Of a DNA stretch of 64,000 nt, positions 1-11,480 are shown piece by piece (position 1 is the first letter of the stretch; every line of letters starts with the position of its first letter). Origin of the DNA: Nephrocerus scutellatus. Its lineage: Eukaryota; Arthropoda; Insecta; Diptera; Pipunculidae. A model generated the notes under the pieces. That model made no database searches and was not told the DNA's origin. It saw only the letters and a program-made list of their open reading frames with translations. Both the position numbers and the translations under genes were made by a program. The DNA lies in NCBI GenBank assembly GCA_947095585.1, contig OX352763.1:20261462-20325461 (forward strand). The letters are read 5' to 3'.

Positions 1-779
1 AGAGTTACTTCTCCGCAAAAAAGTGCTGGGTGAAATATCGAATCAATTTCGATCATGTCTTAGAGGATACCAACAATGAAACAATTGAAACAATTTAAAA
101 TTGCATTCATCACCTCCGAACCTTCACTGGTTAAGCTTCCTGCGAGAGTATATTCCTGCCGAAACTCTCGGAGCATGTAATAAAATTTTTAAATAAACAT
201 TCCATTGTGTCTTTTAAGTCATGGTAGTGGAGGGATGTAGATTGGAACAAGCAGTTCAGCATTGAGATGAGAACGATTTCGCATCAGTCACTGTGGAGTT
301 CTAACGTCGCACATCATCCCCCCATAGTCGGGTGGTGGATTAAACACAAACTGAGTGACATTTAGTAATCTGTCACCTTTACGGCAGCTCAGTGAGTGAC
401 GCTCCAATCCGATTTCTTTAGGAATTCAATTCAAAAATCACTTTTGAAAGAAGCTTTCGCACTCGGAAATTGATATACTGGAAAATTGCCTTGAATTACG
501 CGCCCTGCTGTTTCTCGAGCATGAGCGTTGACTCAACTGTCATTGTCACTTGAGTGCACAAAGTGCGTTACAATGTCGACTTTGTTCTACACTCACTGAC
601 TGTGCGCGTTGTCAGAGATTAATGGTTACCTCCCCGGCTGGTATGTGTTTCAGTGTGATTCATGGGAATTCATTTTCTCACAGAGAGGGTGAGCTCAAAT
701 CTATCATAATGAATCAAAGTTCATATCGAAAAGTTTGAAGGAAATTCTTTACTAGACTTGACTCTTTAAGTAGTGGAGA
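1..779. other. Unassigned sequence, no gene seen
   Basis: Mixed-composition DNA at the window edge. Open frames are short (at most about 60 codons), with no domain motif, no repeat I recognise and no splice-framed coding run. It could be flanking unique DNA or a very old repeat. Confidence 0.5.
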
Positions 780-850
780 CACTAAAAAGACAGTAGCGAC
801 AGTCTAAATAACAGAAAAGACAGAAGAGACAGTAGAGGCAGAAAAGACAG
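780..850. repeat. GACAGTA-type simple array, left part
   Basis: A degenerate short repeat with core AAGACAGTA/GAGACAGTA occurs about six times. The same core reappears at 1395-1460 on the far side of a LINE patch, which suggests one array that was interrupted. Confidence 0.6.
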
Positions 851-1026
851 TAGAAAGCCAGCGGACGATATTACGAAACAAGACATGTCATAGCAAGACA
901 TGGAAAAGGACAATAGAAGAGAAAGCAAGATCCCAGGGGACAGAGTGAAACCTCAGGCGATAAGCCGAGTATGTTGGCAGGCGTTTGTATTCTCCCTCGC
1001 GGAGAAAAGGAAAGAAAGAAAGAAGA
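843..1026 (+). mobile_element. LINE tail fragment ('KPADDIT' family)
   Basis: About 180 bp closely match the reverse complement of the LINE tail at 10340-10560. Both carry a run encoding 'KPADDIT' followed by 'ARSQGTE', and both end in a GGAAAGAAAGAAAGAA-like purine run. This is the extreme C-terminus and 3' end of a non-LTR retrotransposon, 5'-truncated and frameshifted. It cannot encode a functional product. It abuts an R1-like LINE piece on its right and sits inside a GACAGTA array. Confidence 0.7.
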
Positions 1027-1330
1027 ATACTGGTACTAACCGGGTGACTATTTGGTCACCTGACAATTGTTGACTCAATTCCCGAAAGAGACATGTTATG
1101 CACTCTCCCCGACATTATGGTCAGTGAGCACTGTTTCGGAAGGAAATTTGAGGTAGAAATAGTTGACCGGCTAAAATGATTCAATGATGTACCGGCACTG
1201 GATTTAAGAGCTGTGGTGTAGCCCACAGATATATCGAAGATGAAAACTAGAGTTGGTGTCTTTGGACCCAACACCAAAGTCTCGATAACAATAGGAAAAA
1301 GTTCCTCGGTTTTCCTGGCGGAACAATAGG
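1027..1330 (+). mobile_element. R1-like LINE fragment (pre-RNase H and RNase H start)
   Basis: Translated in broken frames, this matches the R1-like copy at 53160-53760. An 'xPGDY' run is followed by 'LTQFPKETCYALSP', then 'GVFGPNTKVSI' and 'GKSS', the N-terminal strands of the RNase H domain seen in RNase H-bearing LINEs. Several stops and frameshifts and the loss of everything downstream make it a pseudogene. It stops at the second half of the GACAGTA array. Confidence 0.65.
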
Positions 1331-1394
1331 TACAATAGATCTTTGACGTCATAGTATCTGCCGTATGGGCTAGGGTAAGAATCCAAAAAAAAAA

Positions 1395-1460
1395 GGTCTG
1401 TAAAGACAGTAAAAATAGCAGCAAAACTGTAGAGACAGTACAAACAGTAAAAGACACACA
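1395..1460. repeat. GACAGTA-type simple array, right part
   Basis: Contains repeated AAGACAGTAAAAATAG and GAGACAGTACAAACAGTA units, matching the array at 780-850 in core and orientation. Confidence 0.55.
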
Positions 1461-1494
1461 AATTGTAGAGTTTGAGATGAGTGTTTGAGACAAG

Positions 1495-1800
1495 TGCTTA
1501 AGACGCGTGTTTTGAGACGCGTGCTTCGAGACACGCGTGTTTTGAATTTTTGAGACACGGTGTTTGTGACGCGTGTCTCAGTAGCATGATTGAGACGCGT
1601 GTTTTAAGACGCGTTTTTCGTGATGCATGTTTTCTTACGCGTGTTTGTGATACGTGTTTTGTGACGCGTGTTTTGAGACTCGAGTTTTGAGATACGTGTT
1701 TTGTGACGCGTCTTTCGTGAAGCATATTTTAGATGTTAGATTTGTTACATGTGTTTGAGACCCGTGTTTAGGACGCTTGCTTGAGATGCATATTTTGAGA
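1495..1800. repeat. CpG-rich minisatellite with repeated ACGCGT
   Basis: Degenerate tandem repeat with core GAGACGCGTGTTTT and a unit of roughly 14-30 bp. The palindrome ACGCGT occurs nine times between 1503 and 1711 (starts 1503, 1517, 1533, 1569, 1595, 1609, 1637, 1664, 1706). Related ACGTGT and ATGCAT variants extend the array to about 1800. The open frame on the minus strand (1498-1725) is only a translation of this repeat and is not a gene. Confidence 0.85.
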
Positions 1801-2545
1801 CATTTTGAGAAACCGTAATAACTTATGACAAATTATGAAAAATTCTGACAATTTATGACAAATAGAATATATAAAATGGAAGTTTTCTCGTTTTGTAATT
1901 TTTAATTATTATTTGGATATTTATTACGGTTGAATTTAATTTCGTGTGGTGGTGAGTCACAGCGTGTTGTGGCACTTTACGTCAATATCGTGCATCTACG
2001 CAGTAATCTGCCTGGAAAATTTTCATCCACGTAAATGGTGACAACAAATTGACAAATCGCAGTCGTTTTCCTCATCGACGTAAAAACCTTTTATTTCCAT
2101 TTTTTTGTAAAATTTTCTAATTTGTTGCGCGTGCGTTCCCTAAAATTGATAAGAATCAAGAGTGCTTCAGGCCGGTATTTAAACAACAACAACTGAGGTA
2201 AATTATTGATGCTGATGAAGCATCACGTACAGGTCTGTCGCTATCGCAACACATTTGAACCTCCTCACATTTCCATGATTAATATTTTCGATTCAGAGTA
2301 TTCTGCCTACATCAACAGGTCATATGATTTACAGTCTGTGGTCTGTGATGACGATGACGGGCAGTCGTAATCTCACGATCTTTAATTTCTTCAATCAATC
2401 TCATACGTTACCTTTTTTATCGAAGGCGTCATCGAAGGCGAACTTAGTGACTAATGTCAACCCCTGCTGTGACTCTCTCTCTCTTCACGTTAATCTATTC
2501 TACGAATTAATATTTTTCCGCTTTTCCCTTTTCTAACCCGATATC
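1801..2545. other. AT-rich non-coding stretch
   Basis: Starts with three degenerate TTATGACAAAT units (1823-1866), then AT-rich DNA. No coding run, element motif or RNA gene is visible. Confidence 0.5.
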
Positions 2546-3640
2546 CTAATAATTTTTACAGCAAAAGGTTATTTTTTTATAAATCGATTTATATTTTCTC
2601 TGATGTGCGGGGTTCTTTAAACAAAAAATCACAGGCACACACACGTCTGTGACAACAACGTCATCAAATTTGTCAAAAGTGACACATTGCGGCTCCATTG
2701 TCTCCTCTTCTTCATTGCAGTATCTGCACGTCACATCTTTGATGATTCCTATTTTGTGTAAATGAAACGTACAAGTATAGTGTCCTGTTAGTGCTCCACA
2801 TAAGAGCCTTAGTTCTTGTTTTTACGGAGTTTTATGACTTCTTTCGCCTTTTTGTGGTTAAAGTTTAGGAATTTCTTTGAGTGTTTTAGACCCTCTATAT
2901 TTTCCCAGTAGTTATTTGTGCATTTTATTGCCCAGCTTTTTATTTCACTATTTATATCTGCATTGTTGAATCCGTACAGAGGGGTCGGTCATATGAATGG
3001 TGTTTCAGCTCCTTTCTTTGTCATTTGGTCGGCCATCTCTTGCCCTCTTCGTATCCTAGTATCCAAATAAGCTTGACATTGTTATTTTTTGCCAGGTTAT
3101 TGCGGGCATTGTGGCACTCGATGAATGTTTCGAGCTTTTAGCACAGCTTGTCTGTCAGACATTATATTTATTTTTGTCTTTGTTAGCCTTCGTGCTAGCA
3201 AGTTTTCGGTTGTAGCGTTTATTTTGTAAAGTTCCGCTTGAAATATTGTACAGTTCTTGCATAGTGGAATGAATTTATGGCATCTTGGTCCCACTATTCC
3301 TGCTCCTGCTCCTTCACTTGCTTTTGACCCAACAGTGAACAATTTTTGAGAATAATCCCTGATCCATTTTGGGTTTGAATTCCACTCATCCCTTGTGGGA
3401 ATGTTGTGTTTGAAACTTATTTTTGTTTTAGTTTGGTCGCTGGTTCTAGTTAGTTCCTTTACAGTTTTTAACTTTTCTACTCAAATGCTCTTTGTTGTCT
3501 CCTTGTTTGAAGTTGCATAGTTTGTGGCTGGCTACTTCTTCTTCTTCTTTGATGGCAATGTGTAACGGGTTAGATTTAATAGAGCTTCTATACCCGCTGT
3601 AGGTGTTGTTCACATTGTCCCTGTAATACTTACACATGCT
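2546..3640 (-). mobile_element. RNase H-bearing LINE, 3' part (third RNase H family)
   Basis: Read on the minus strand from 3640: a decayed linker with 'KEEEEVASHKL', then 'HNIPTRDEWN', then an RNase H domain. The RNase H shows 'FTVGSK' where 'YTDGSK' is usual (first catalytic Asp replaced by Val), 'GAGIVGPR', 'CTIFQAELY' and 'INIMSDRQAVLKA' (Asp kept). A 'WAIKCTNNYW' stretch and a C-terminal Cys-rich motif 'CRYCNEEEETME' follow. That order of RNase H then a CxxC tail is typical of I/LOA/R1-group non-LTR elements. RT is absent, and frameshifts separate the blocks. It is the same family as 58086-58814 by motif order. Dead copy. Confidence 0.75.
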
Positions 3641-3764
3641 AGTCTTTGCTTTGTATTTTGTTTAGCTTTTTTATTGTGTTGTTCTGTTTTTACCACCATA
3701 TGACCGACTCGTATTCGTCCAAGAAGTCATTTTTGGGTTTAGTCCCCAGGATTTACCTAGTAAT

Positions 3765-3890
3765 TGTCTTAGGGTCAAGACATAAGTATATAAAGAGCTT
3801 CCAAATTTTTACAAAAAGTATTGTCATCAGAGATACACATATGTGCAAGGTTTGAATAAAATTGGGTTTTAGGAAGTGGATTAGAAAGGA
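3765..3890 (+). repeat. Dispersed repeat D, copy 1
   Basis: Contains ATTGTCATCAGAGATACACA followed by TGTGCAAGGTTTGAATAAAA and TTAGGAAGTGG. The same ordered blocks occur at 63050-63290, and the first blocks at 34526-34600. Non-coding; class unknown, possibly a MITE or a SINE tail. Confidence 0.55.
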
Positions 3891-6190
3891 TTAGGAAAGC
3901 TAGTAAGAATGGCGTTACATTTGTTTTTGGTGATTTCAGTGATATTACAGATTCTGTGGTACCAAGAGCATGTACCCACATTGAATATCTTAAAGAATCA
4001 AAAATCTTACAAGTAGTAAGGCATTTAGAGCATTTCTCTAACCAACTTCAAAGCACAACAGAATACAAAAATGAAATTGTGCCATTGGCATGGAATGAAC
4101 AAAGTCCGTCCGTCGGCTTTTCCGTCTGGTCGCCATAACATTAAATATTGATTTTTTTTCTTCAAAGTCAATGCTTTACTCAATGTCATTCGTATGTGCC
4201 ATCAACTCAAGTACTGAAATAATTCCCTACACAATATTTTCATCTTAATGCTGCATAACATTGGAAAACGTCCACTTTTCATTTCACACAAAGCAAAGGA
4301 CTCTTACTCAACGCAGCGATGACATTCTGTTGTGCAAATACCCATATATATGCAGATGTGCTCTGATATTTGCATATCTGGTTAAGTGACAAAGAACATG
4401 GATACAACACACACGAGTGCAACAACAACAAAAACACACGCTCACTGATACACATACACCATCAAACGCAAATGTGATTTATTTTATGCTGATGCATTGG
4501 GTCGCGCTGGACGATCGGTCGGTCGGTCAGTTGACATGTACATTGTACATAATGGAGTACTGTTGTCCTGCTGACCCAGTTTCAGCTTGCGACCTTCGTT
4601 CCGACCAGCGTTCCAACCCTCCACAAAACGTTTGTGCATTTTCCTGACAAGCAAAGCACACAAAAGTGACGAACAACCGTAATAACGGCGATCATTTGAC
4701 ACATCCGTGCGCTCACACTGCACAGCACACAAGGCAAACACGGAACGGAACGCTTTGAAGGGTTGTAATGCGAAGACCAGGATTACGACGCTCGGACAAG
4801 CGAATAAACAAACAACCATAGATTGCATCAACAACAAAAACAACAAAAAAGTCCTTTTTGCGCTATGTGTCCAACAGTAATAGCCACCAGAGCTGCTGGA
4901 CGACGATGCGTCCGACCGGCACACATGCGGCGGTACAGAACGATGACAAATCCTCCATTTCATGGTCCTTATCTCATCTCGCGCGACATTGTTGGCACTG
5001 TGATTACAACGCGGCCAAGAAGAAGTGTAAACGGAAAAATTAATTCATCACTTTGTTGTTGTTGTTGTAGCTTTTTCTTATTTGTTTGTTACTATTATTT
5101 ACTATGTCATGTTGATTCCTCTCAGCGCTCGACGCTCCGAGGGTGTCGGAGGATTAATTTTTTTGGCTTTCGTTTTTCTTTAGCTGCGGTCATTTCGCAA
5201 CTTTTTCATTAATGTGCACATATGTATGCATGTATGACTGTGTGTGCATGTGTGACTGAAGATATGTCCGGCAATTGGACAAAAGTTTTCCGTCAATTAC
5301 GAATAAAAGAGATGATTACTGAGCGCCCGGAATGGCCGCAGAATCGCAAGGCTAGAGGGTGGTGGCTCATAAAACTTTGTGAAATTTGAGTGCTCACACG
5401 AGTCAGGGGATTAGCCAAAACGCAATCATCCCCTTCTTCTCCTTCTTAATCCATTAGTGGGTTTTATATATATGTGTGTGTGTACTTGCGGTTGTTAAAA
5501 GATGAAATGGAATTTTTATTTCTCTCCTACGATCGGTGCTGAAAGCTGGACTCTAATGCCAACTCGTTGGGTGAGATTTTGTGAGAGCAGAAATTACTTT
5601 TGCCAATCAACCAGACTTTCGAAGCGCAATGCAAAACAGTTTTTCCGGTGGTGTGTGCGAGTGGGTGCATGTTTCCTATACCGACTCTTTTAGTAAATCA
5701 ATGTGTATGTGTTTGGCTGAACCAAGAGGAGCTTATGTCAGACCCTCTTCCCAGCTCCATGGTGATATAGTTTACGATTCTATTTTGGTCATTTCACTGC
5801 AAGAAGATTTCTAGCCAAAGTAATAACTTGTGGTTGCTTGTTCTTGATATGATTTTGCTTGAAACGAGGTACGACAAAGTTATATAAATATGTGACAAGA
5901 CACAGAGTGTGTCAAAGTTTCTTGCCACACTTAGATGAATGCAATTTAGTTGCACGTCCGCTGGAATGAAAAACGTTGCATCGAAAGTGGTAATTTTTCT
6001 CTCTCCATCGGAACTTTATGTGATTTAATCAAAACCAAAGTGGGTCATCTGGATTGGCGAGAGCCAGTTCAATAAAATAATAATGAAAAACTTAAAATTT
6101 AGCAATCTTGGAAAGGATAGATAGAAAATGTACTGCAGAAATTCGTTTGAGTTTGTTATGCCATGGGTTTAAAATACAGCAAAGAATATT
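3891..6190. other. Non-coding stretch with microsatellites
   Basis: Holds simple runs: GGTCGGTCGGTC near 4515, (GTT)n near 5055, TATG/TGTG-rich DNA at 5218-5260 and (TG)n near 5475. Open frames on both strands at 4484-5212 are rich in Ser, Cys and Leu from these runs and show no domain. Nothing I can call a gene. Confidence 0.5.
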
Positions 6191-6194
6191 ATAG

Positions 6195-7480
6195 ACAAGA
6201 GGTCCGGTACGGTACCTCCCGCAAAAAATCAATTCACCGTCACGCCATCATTTCAGCGAAGGTTTAGCCGACATTGCTGTCGTGTTCCTTAAATCCTACC
6301 GCAAAGGACTTTCCGAGCGGGATCCTCTTCGCTCATACGAGATAGGTGTCCTGCCCACTGGAGCCTACAAAGCTTAATTATCTTCACGATGTCGACATCA
6401 CGGTAACGTTTGTAAATGTCACCAATATAGGGTCTGCGGAATCGTCCTTCCTTAAATACGGGACCAACAAAAAATTCTCCGTAAGACATTTCTCTCGAAC
6501 GCGGCTATAGGTCGGAATGCTTTTTGATAAGCACTTTTTCGGATCACTTTCTTCAACGCCAGGTTGAAGAGGCCACATGCCAGTCTATTCCCATGTCGAA
6601 GCCCGTTATAGATGTTGAATAGGCTTGATAGTGATCCGGATGTTTTTACTTGGCTTATAACATTGGTTATTGTCAACTAACATAGTCGTGTCAGTAAATT
6701 TGGGATACCGAATTCTCTCACGGCCTTATAAAGTTCTACTCTGGCTATGCTATCATAGGCGGTATTAATGTCTATAAAAAGATGGTGTAGTGAGTTTTGA
6801 AACTCTAAACATATTTCAATCACCTGCCTAAGGGTGTAAATCTGATCAGTTGTTGATTTGTCTGGCATGAAGGCGCAATGGTATGGACCAATGATGACTT
6901 TAGTGTATGGGGCTGTCCTGTCTTGAAAGATAGAAGACAAAATCTTATACGTGATACTCAACAACGTTATACCACGATAATTTCTGCATGTTGTGATATC
7001 CACATTTGTAAGTATGGGGCACAGGATGCTTCTTCGCCAGACTTCTGGCATCGCTTCTTCTTCCCATACTTGCACTATTAGTTCATGAATTGTTTGGTGT
7101 ATTGCGGGACCTCCTGATTTAATTAGCTCCGCTGGGAAACCGTCTTATCCCGAGGCTTTATTACTTTTGATTCGTCTATGCTTGTTGGCGGCAGCATAGT
7201 GTGATCGTTGGTCAATGGTGGAGCCTTCAATTCCTCAGTTAGCTGGGCATTTAGAAACTCATGAAAGTGCTCTTCCCATCGGTCTGCTCTTGAGATCGGT
7301 GATTAGATTACCCTCTTTGTTTTTGCAGTATGTGCAACGCGGTGTATATTATTGCGTCATACCATGCTCTCGCTTTCTGTACTGTTATAGTTCACGGACG
7401 AGATTCGTTTCCCAGGCTGCTTTCTTTAAACTATAAACTGCTTTTTCATCTCTTCTGAGCTTTTCTATTCATAGTTTGGA
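6195..7480 (-). mobile_element. RTE-type LINE, RT and tail with internal deletions
   Basis: Read on the minus strand. An N-terminal RT run 'GFPAELIKSGGPAIHQ' leads into 'NYRGITLL', 'STTDQIYTLRQ' and 'LFIDINTAYDS' (first catalytic Asp). Then comes 'GLRHGNRLACGLFNLAL', where the consensus is GLRQGD. The palm region that should hold YADD is missing. The frame resumes in the C-terminal tail: 'FERNVLRRIF', 'YKRYRDVDIVK', 'LQWAGHLSRM' and 'DPARKVL'. The low-coordinate end, near 6205, still shows the GCGGGAGGT tail region, but the GATGAT end is gone. RTE elements normally encode endonuclease plus RT in one ORF. This is a 5'-truncated, frameshifted relic. Confidence 0.85.
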
Positions 7481-9925
7481 AGAATATATTGTGGTTTTTG
7501 AAAAAGTTTATGTTGACACAAAACAAAACGACAGCCCCAAACAAAAACACCACTCTGCAATACTAAACATATTATACTCGCTGTTTGTTTTTCATACACA
7601 TATCATATGAGGAGGTCATACTTTTTGTTTCAGTACACAAAAAAAAAAAAATAGAATTTATTCAGTTGAGCATTATACCTTTTCTTATCGACTTACCGAA
7701 CAGCAACAAACATACAGAACCTTCTCTCGGCGAATTTCTTTATTAAGGGCACTTTACTTTTTTCAGTTGAGTGATAATTAGGAATTTTCAAATCTCTTTT
7801 TGTTTAATTCAACTTTGGGTAACTTTCATCGGCTACCAACAGCCCGATGATAATATCACTTGACATGGGTAAAGGATTAAGCGAAGTAATCCATTTTCCC
7901 ATCATAAGATATGTCAACACCAAAATCCCAACTAATATTTATTATATAAAAAATGTAGCAGTCGCTGTTGAGAGGATGCGGGATCAGAAAAGTAACATTA
8001 GATAAACCTGTTGCCATATTGACTGACTTAATATCGAGTTCAGTTGATTGATTGTAGTTTTTGATCTCCTTTCAATCAGCCGCGCCTCATATTTATTTGA
8101 ATATAAAACTTTCTGACTAAATTTGACTGAGTTTCTTCATACAGATACATGTTACATGAAGTTGATTTAATGCTGATGTTAAAATAAAATTTTACTGTCA
8201 AAAGTTTTAGCCGAGGCTTAGCTTTAAGTCATATGCGATGTGTTCTTCATTCATACAAAATGCTGCAAGAGTGGATTCGACAGAAAAAAGTGTGTCGTCT
8301 CATATTTTCCTTTCGCCCGTAATTTTAATCTCCTTTCCATTTTTTTAAACAAAGTTTTCTCGATTGATTAATTTTGGTGTAACACCACATAAACATATAA
8401 CGAACCAAAGTTTAGTTCAAGCATCATCATTTGGCAAGATGCGTTTCGTTGCCTGCCTGTAAAAGGGAAGTAATAGATATACCACTTTTCCATGTTTTGA
8501 ACGTTCACAGGATCATGTTAATCAAAGTGATTACAACTCCTAAAATCTACTGTATCCCTTTTCATATGGATATGTCACGTCGCCTCATGACATGGTTCTC
8601 ATTAGGACATCGAAAGCACGAGCGCTTTTGTGAGTCTGAAGGTTTGAAAGGTTTATAAAAGCTAGAGTAGCAAAGCTTTTCTTGAGTTTGGAGATATGAC
8701 CTTGTATTTTGGTATATAATTAAGAATACTTTTATAACATTTATAGCAAATTGAGAAACATTATATATTACTATCCGGTGGTATGCAAATAAAAATCTGA
8801 CTCAAACGATGTCTCCTTTTAATAACATAACAACCGAACAACGATAAATGCAAGTGCATCACTGGTGGTATTTTCTTGCCCAAGTATGAGGACGGAAAAG
8901 TTCAAAAGGTTAAGGAATATCTATTTAATGCATCTCTGCAGCTACCGAGCAGGAGTGTTCAAATACATGTACACAGTGGCTTGTCCCTTAACTTTTATTT
9001 TAAAGTCTAGTCGAATATCAAGAGTATACATTTCAAAGCAAATTAAATTTACATATCATCCCCCATCTATGAGAGTGATTGTCAGAGGGTGGAGATGGAG
9101 GTGAAGAAATTACCTTAACATCGCTAAAGGAACAACTCGTTAGACCATTTTTCAAGCATGTGAGTGGGTTGTACGTTGACATGTTTTGAATTCCAAATTA
9201 TTTGCATGATGAGAAAAGTATCGTGTTGCAGTATGTGGATGCTTTGTGCATAAAAAAAGGTCATTACGTTTATTTGATATGGTAAACGCTGACGATTACA
9301 CCAATGAGGACTTTTTTTTTATTGCTATGTAACTTATACTGTAAAATACACTTGAAGTCTTGTACATTGCTGACGCATTATCTCTAATCAAATAAGTTGG
9401 TTTGTCGTCCACTTGTTTTATCCAGTCCATGAAGTGCTCTTTATATCTTTTAATGTTAAATGTTGTGAAAACAATTTTTTTATTTATTATTAAAAAAACG
9501 TAAATTTATTTCAATTATTAATAATCATTAACAGTAGAACCTGTTAAAGTCTGAAGAAATATGACTTGTCGTAGTTTGAAAGAGGGTGGATACCGGGGTC
9601 AATGAGCACTCATACAAATGTTATTTCGAAAACTTATGTTTTTCCAAATTGTTATATAGAGGCCTTCTAAAATTTGGTATTTAAATTTTAAATGTTTGTT
9701 ATGTTCAACGACATTAAGGTACACTGCTTCATATTCGTTTAAATTCACTCTTTTTCTAATAAATTTAGTACGATCTCTTTGTTAACTTTTAGTAATTAAG
9801 AAAAAACAAAATTAAAAAAGGATGCAAAAATTAATATTTTTTGCCAGATATTGTTCATCAGTGCTATGAAAAAAGAAAGTTTCCTAAACGTAGATGAAAA
9901 TGATCAAATTCCTTGCATAAAAAGA
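7481..9925. other. AT-rich non-coding stretch
   Basis: Long AT-rich DNA with homopolymer runs (poly-A at 7639, poly-T at 9311). No coding run, RNA gene or recognisable repeat. CAGTAGAACCTGTTAAAGTC at 9534 resembles the end of a Tigger/pogo-type element, but I found no matching inverted end. Confidence 0.45.
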
Positions 9926-9929
9926 CTAG

Positions 9930-10180
9930 CTTCGTAGCAGTAAACGCCAGCAGACCAACTACTGTTCATTGCATTTATTCATCGAGCCATTAATTTCAGG
10001 ATTCGAAGTGAACGTGTAAAACTATTGCAACGACAGCCCTACTCACCTGACTTGAACAAAATCGAGATTCATATAAAGGAAATTTTACAAATAACGCTTG
10101 AAAACGAAGTATTATGGATTAATTGGACAGAGATTTCACTACATAAGGACCAATGCATCCCAGGCTTATGTACATAATAT
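9930..10180 (+). mobile_element. Tc1-like transposase C-terminal remnant
   Basis: A plus-strand frame reads 'SERVKLLQRQPYSPDLNKIE' near 10007-10066. This is the hallmark of Tc1/mariner DDE transposases, in which the last acidic residue of the triad sits in 'SPDLNPIE'. A lysine-rich stretch follows, as expected before the C-terminus. Upstream, 'NASRPTTVHCIYSSS' may be the decayed preceding region. The first two catalytic residues and both terminal inverted repeats were not found. Inactive fragment. Confidence 0.65.
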
Positions 10181-10339
10181 AGGATTCGTTCAAGAAATAC
10201 TAAAGTTCCATAAGAAACATTTAATTCTTACACATATATTTCTAATGTGGATTTAACCCAGTGTAACGCAGTGTATATATGAAAAAGTTAAAGTTAGGTA
10301 AAGAAATACAAACTTGTTGTTGGCTAACACTCCAGGACT

Positions 10340-11480
10340 ATATTCTTCTTTCTTTCCTTTACTCCTCGGGGAAGCATAGGGCTTCTACAAACGTCCGCCA
10401 ACGTACTCGATTTAACGCCTGAGGTTTCAAGAGACGCCACTCGGTCCCCTGGGATCTTGCTTCCTCTTCTATAGTCCTTTTCCATGGCTTGCCAAGACGG
10501 CCAACTCGGCGGCTTCCTTGTTGATTCCAGTCCAGCGCTAGTTGCGTAATGTCATCCGCTGGGTTTCTCAAAGTGTGGCCAATTCAGCTCCATTTTCGTC
10601 GTCTGATGGTGAGCGCGATTGCTTCCTGCTGTGTTACTCTCGGCAAGTCTTGATTGGTGATAATGTCCGGCCATCTTATTCTCAGTATCCTCCTTAAGTA
10701 CTTGTTGACGAAAACTTAGAGACGCGTCGCAATTGACTCTGTGACTTTCCACGTTTCGCAGCCATACAAGAGTACTGAGAGAACGTTAGATCTGAAGATA
10801 TTATTTAGCATACTATAGGAGTGCCGTGCCTTGTTTACACGAGAGCACACATCCGAGTCAGCACCACAATTTTTTGACATCCAGCTGCCCAAATAACAAA
10901 ACTTATCGACTTCCTCTATCTGATGTCCGTCAATCGAGAGATCACATGTTCCTAGCGTTAACGCGAAGTAGTTTTGTTTTTGAGACGTTAATTTTTAAAT
11001 TTAATGGAGTACGGGTTACTATTTTCATCACCCAGTCGATAACAATTGTGAAAAGCAATGGTGAGAGGGTGCAGCCTTGCTTGACTCCCGAGGAGATGTT
11101 GAAAGGTGAGCTAAGATGACCGTTATGAATGACGCGGCATGTTTAGTCGCGGTACAGCTCCTTAATTATGTTAATGAGTTTTTCCGGAACACCATAGCTA
11201 GACAAAATCTGCCACATCATGTTTCGGCCTACGCTATCAAAAGCGCGTTTAAAATCTACAAAAACCATATAAAGAGGAGAGCGATACTCAACTGACTGTT
11301 CAATGATTATTTGCAGAGTGTTAATTTGATCAGTACAAGAACGGTTTGGGCGAAATCCTGCTTGTTCATTTCTCAAAATTGGCTCTAACGCCTTGCTATT
11401 ATAGAGGAGATCACTTTTTTTATGGTGCTTAGAAGGGTAATTCCTCTCCAGTTTTCACAATTTTCGCAATTAATTACGCG
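10340..11480 (-). mobile_element. LINE RT and tail ('KPADDIT' family), internally deleted
   Basis: Minus strand. 'CENWRGITLLSTI' is followed by 'NEQAGFRPNRSCTDQINTL', 'FVDFKRAFDSVGR' (first catalytic Asp present), 'YGVPEKLINIIKELYRD', 'GVKQGCTLSPLLFTIVIDW', then directly 'LKINVSKTKLLRVN', 'FCYLGSWMSK' and 'LLYGCETWKVT'. The tail is 'NPADDITQLALDWNQQGSRR', 'LNRVRWRTFVEALC'. The palm segment with the Y/FADD motif is deleted near 11000. The order fits an endonuclease-RT LINE found widely in invertebrates; I do not assign a clade. Frameshifts near 10570 and 11140. Confidence 0.85.

Noticed and set aside
1498..1725. 75-codon minus-strand frame with repeated KTRVS/KHVSQ
   Set aside because: It is only the translation of the ACGCGT minisatellite.
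4484..4963. 159-codon minus-strand frame
   Set aside because: Built on simple repeats (Ser and RPTDRPTDRP runs), overlapped by plus-strand frames, no domain.
9534..9620. Tigger/pogo-like terminal repeat CAGTAGAACCTGTTAAAGTC
   Set aside because: No matching inverted end or transposase was found nearby.
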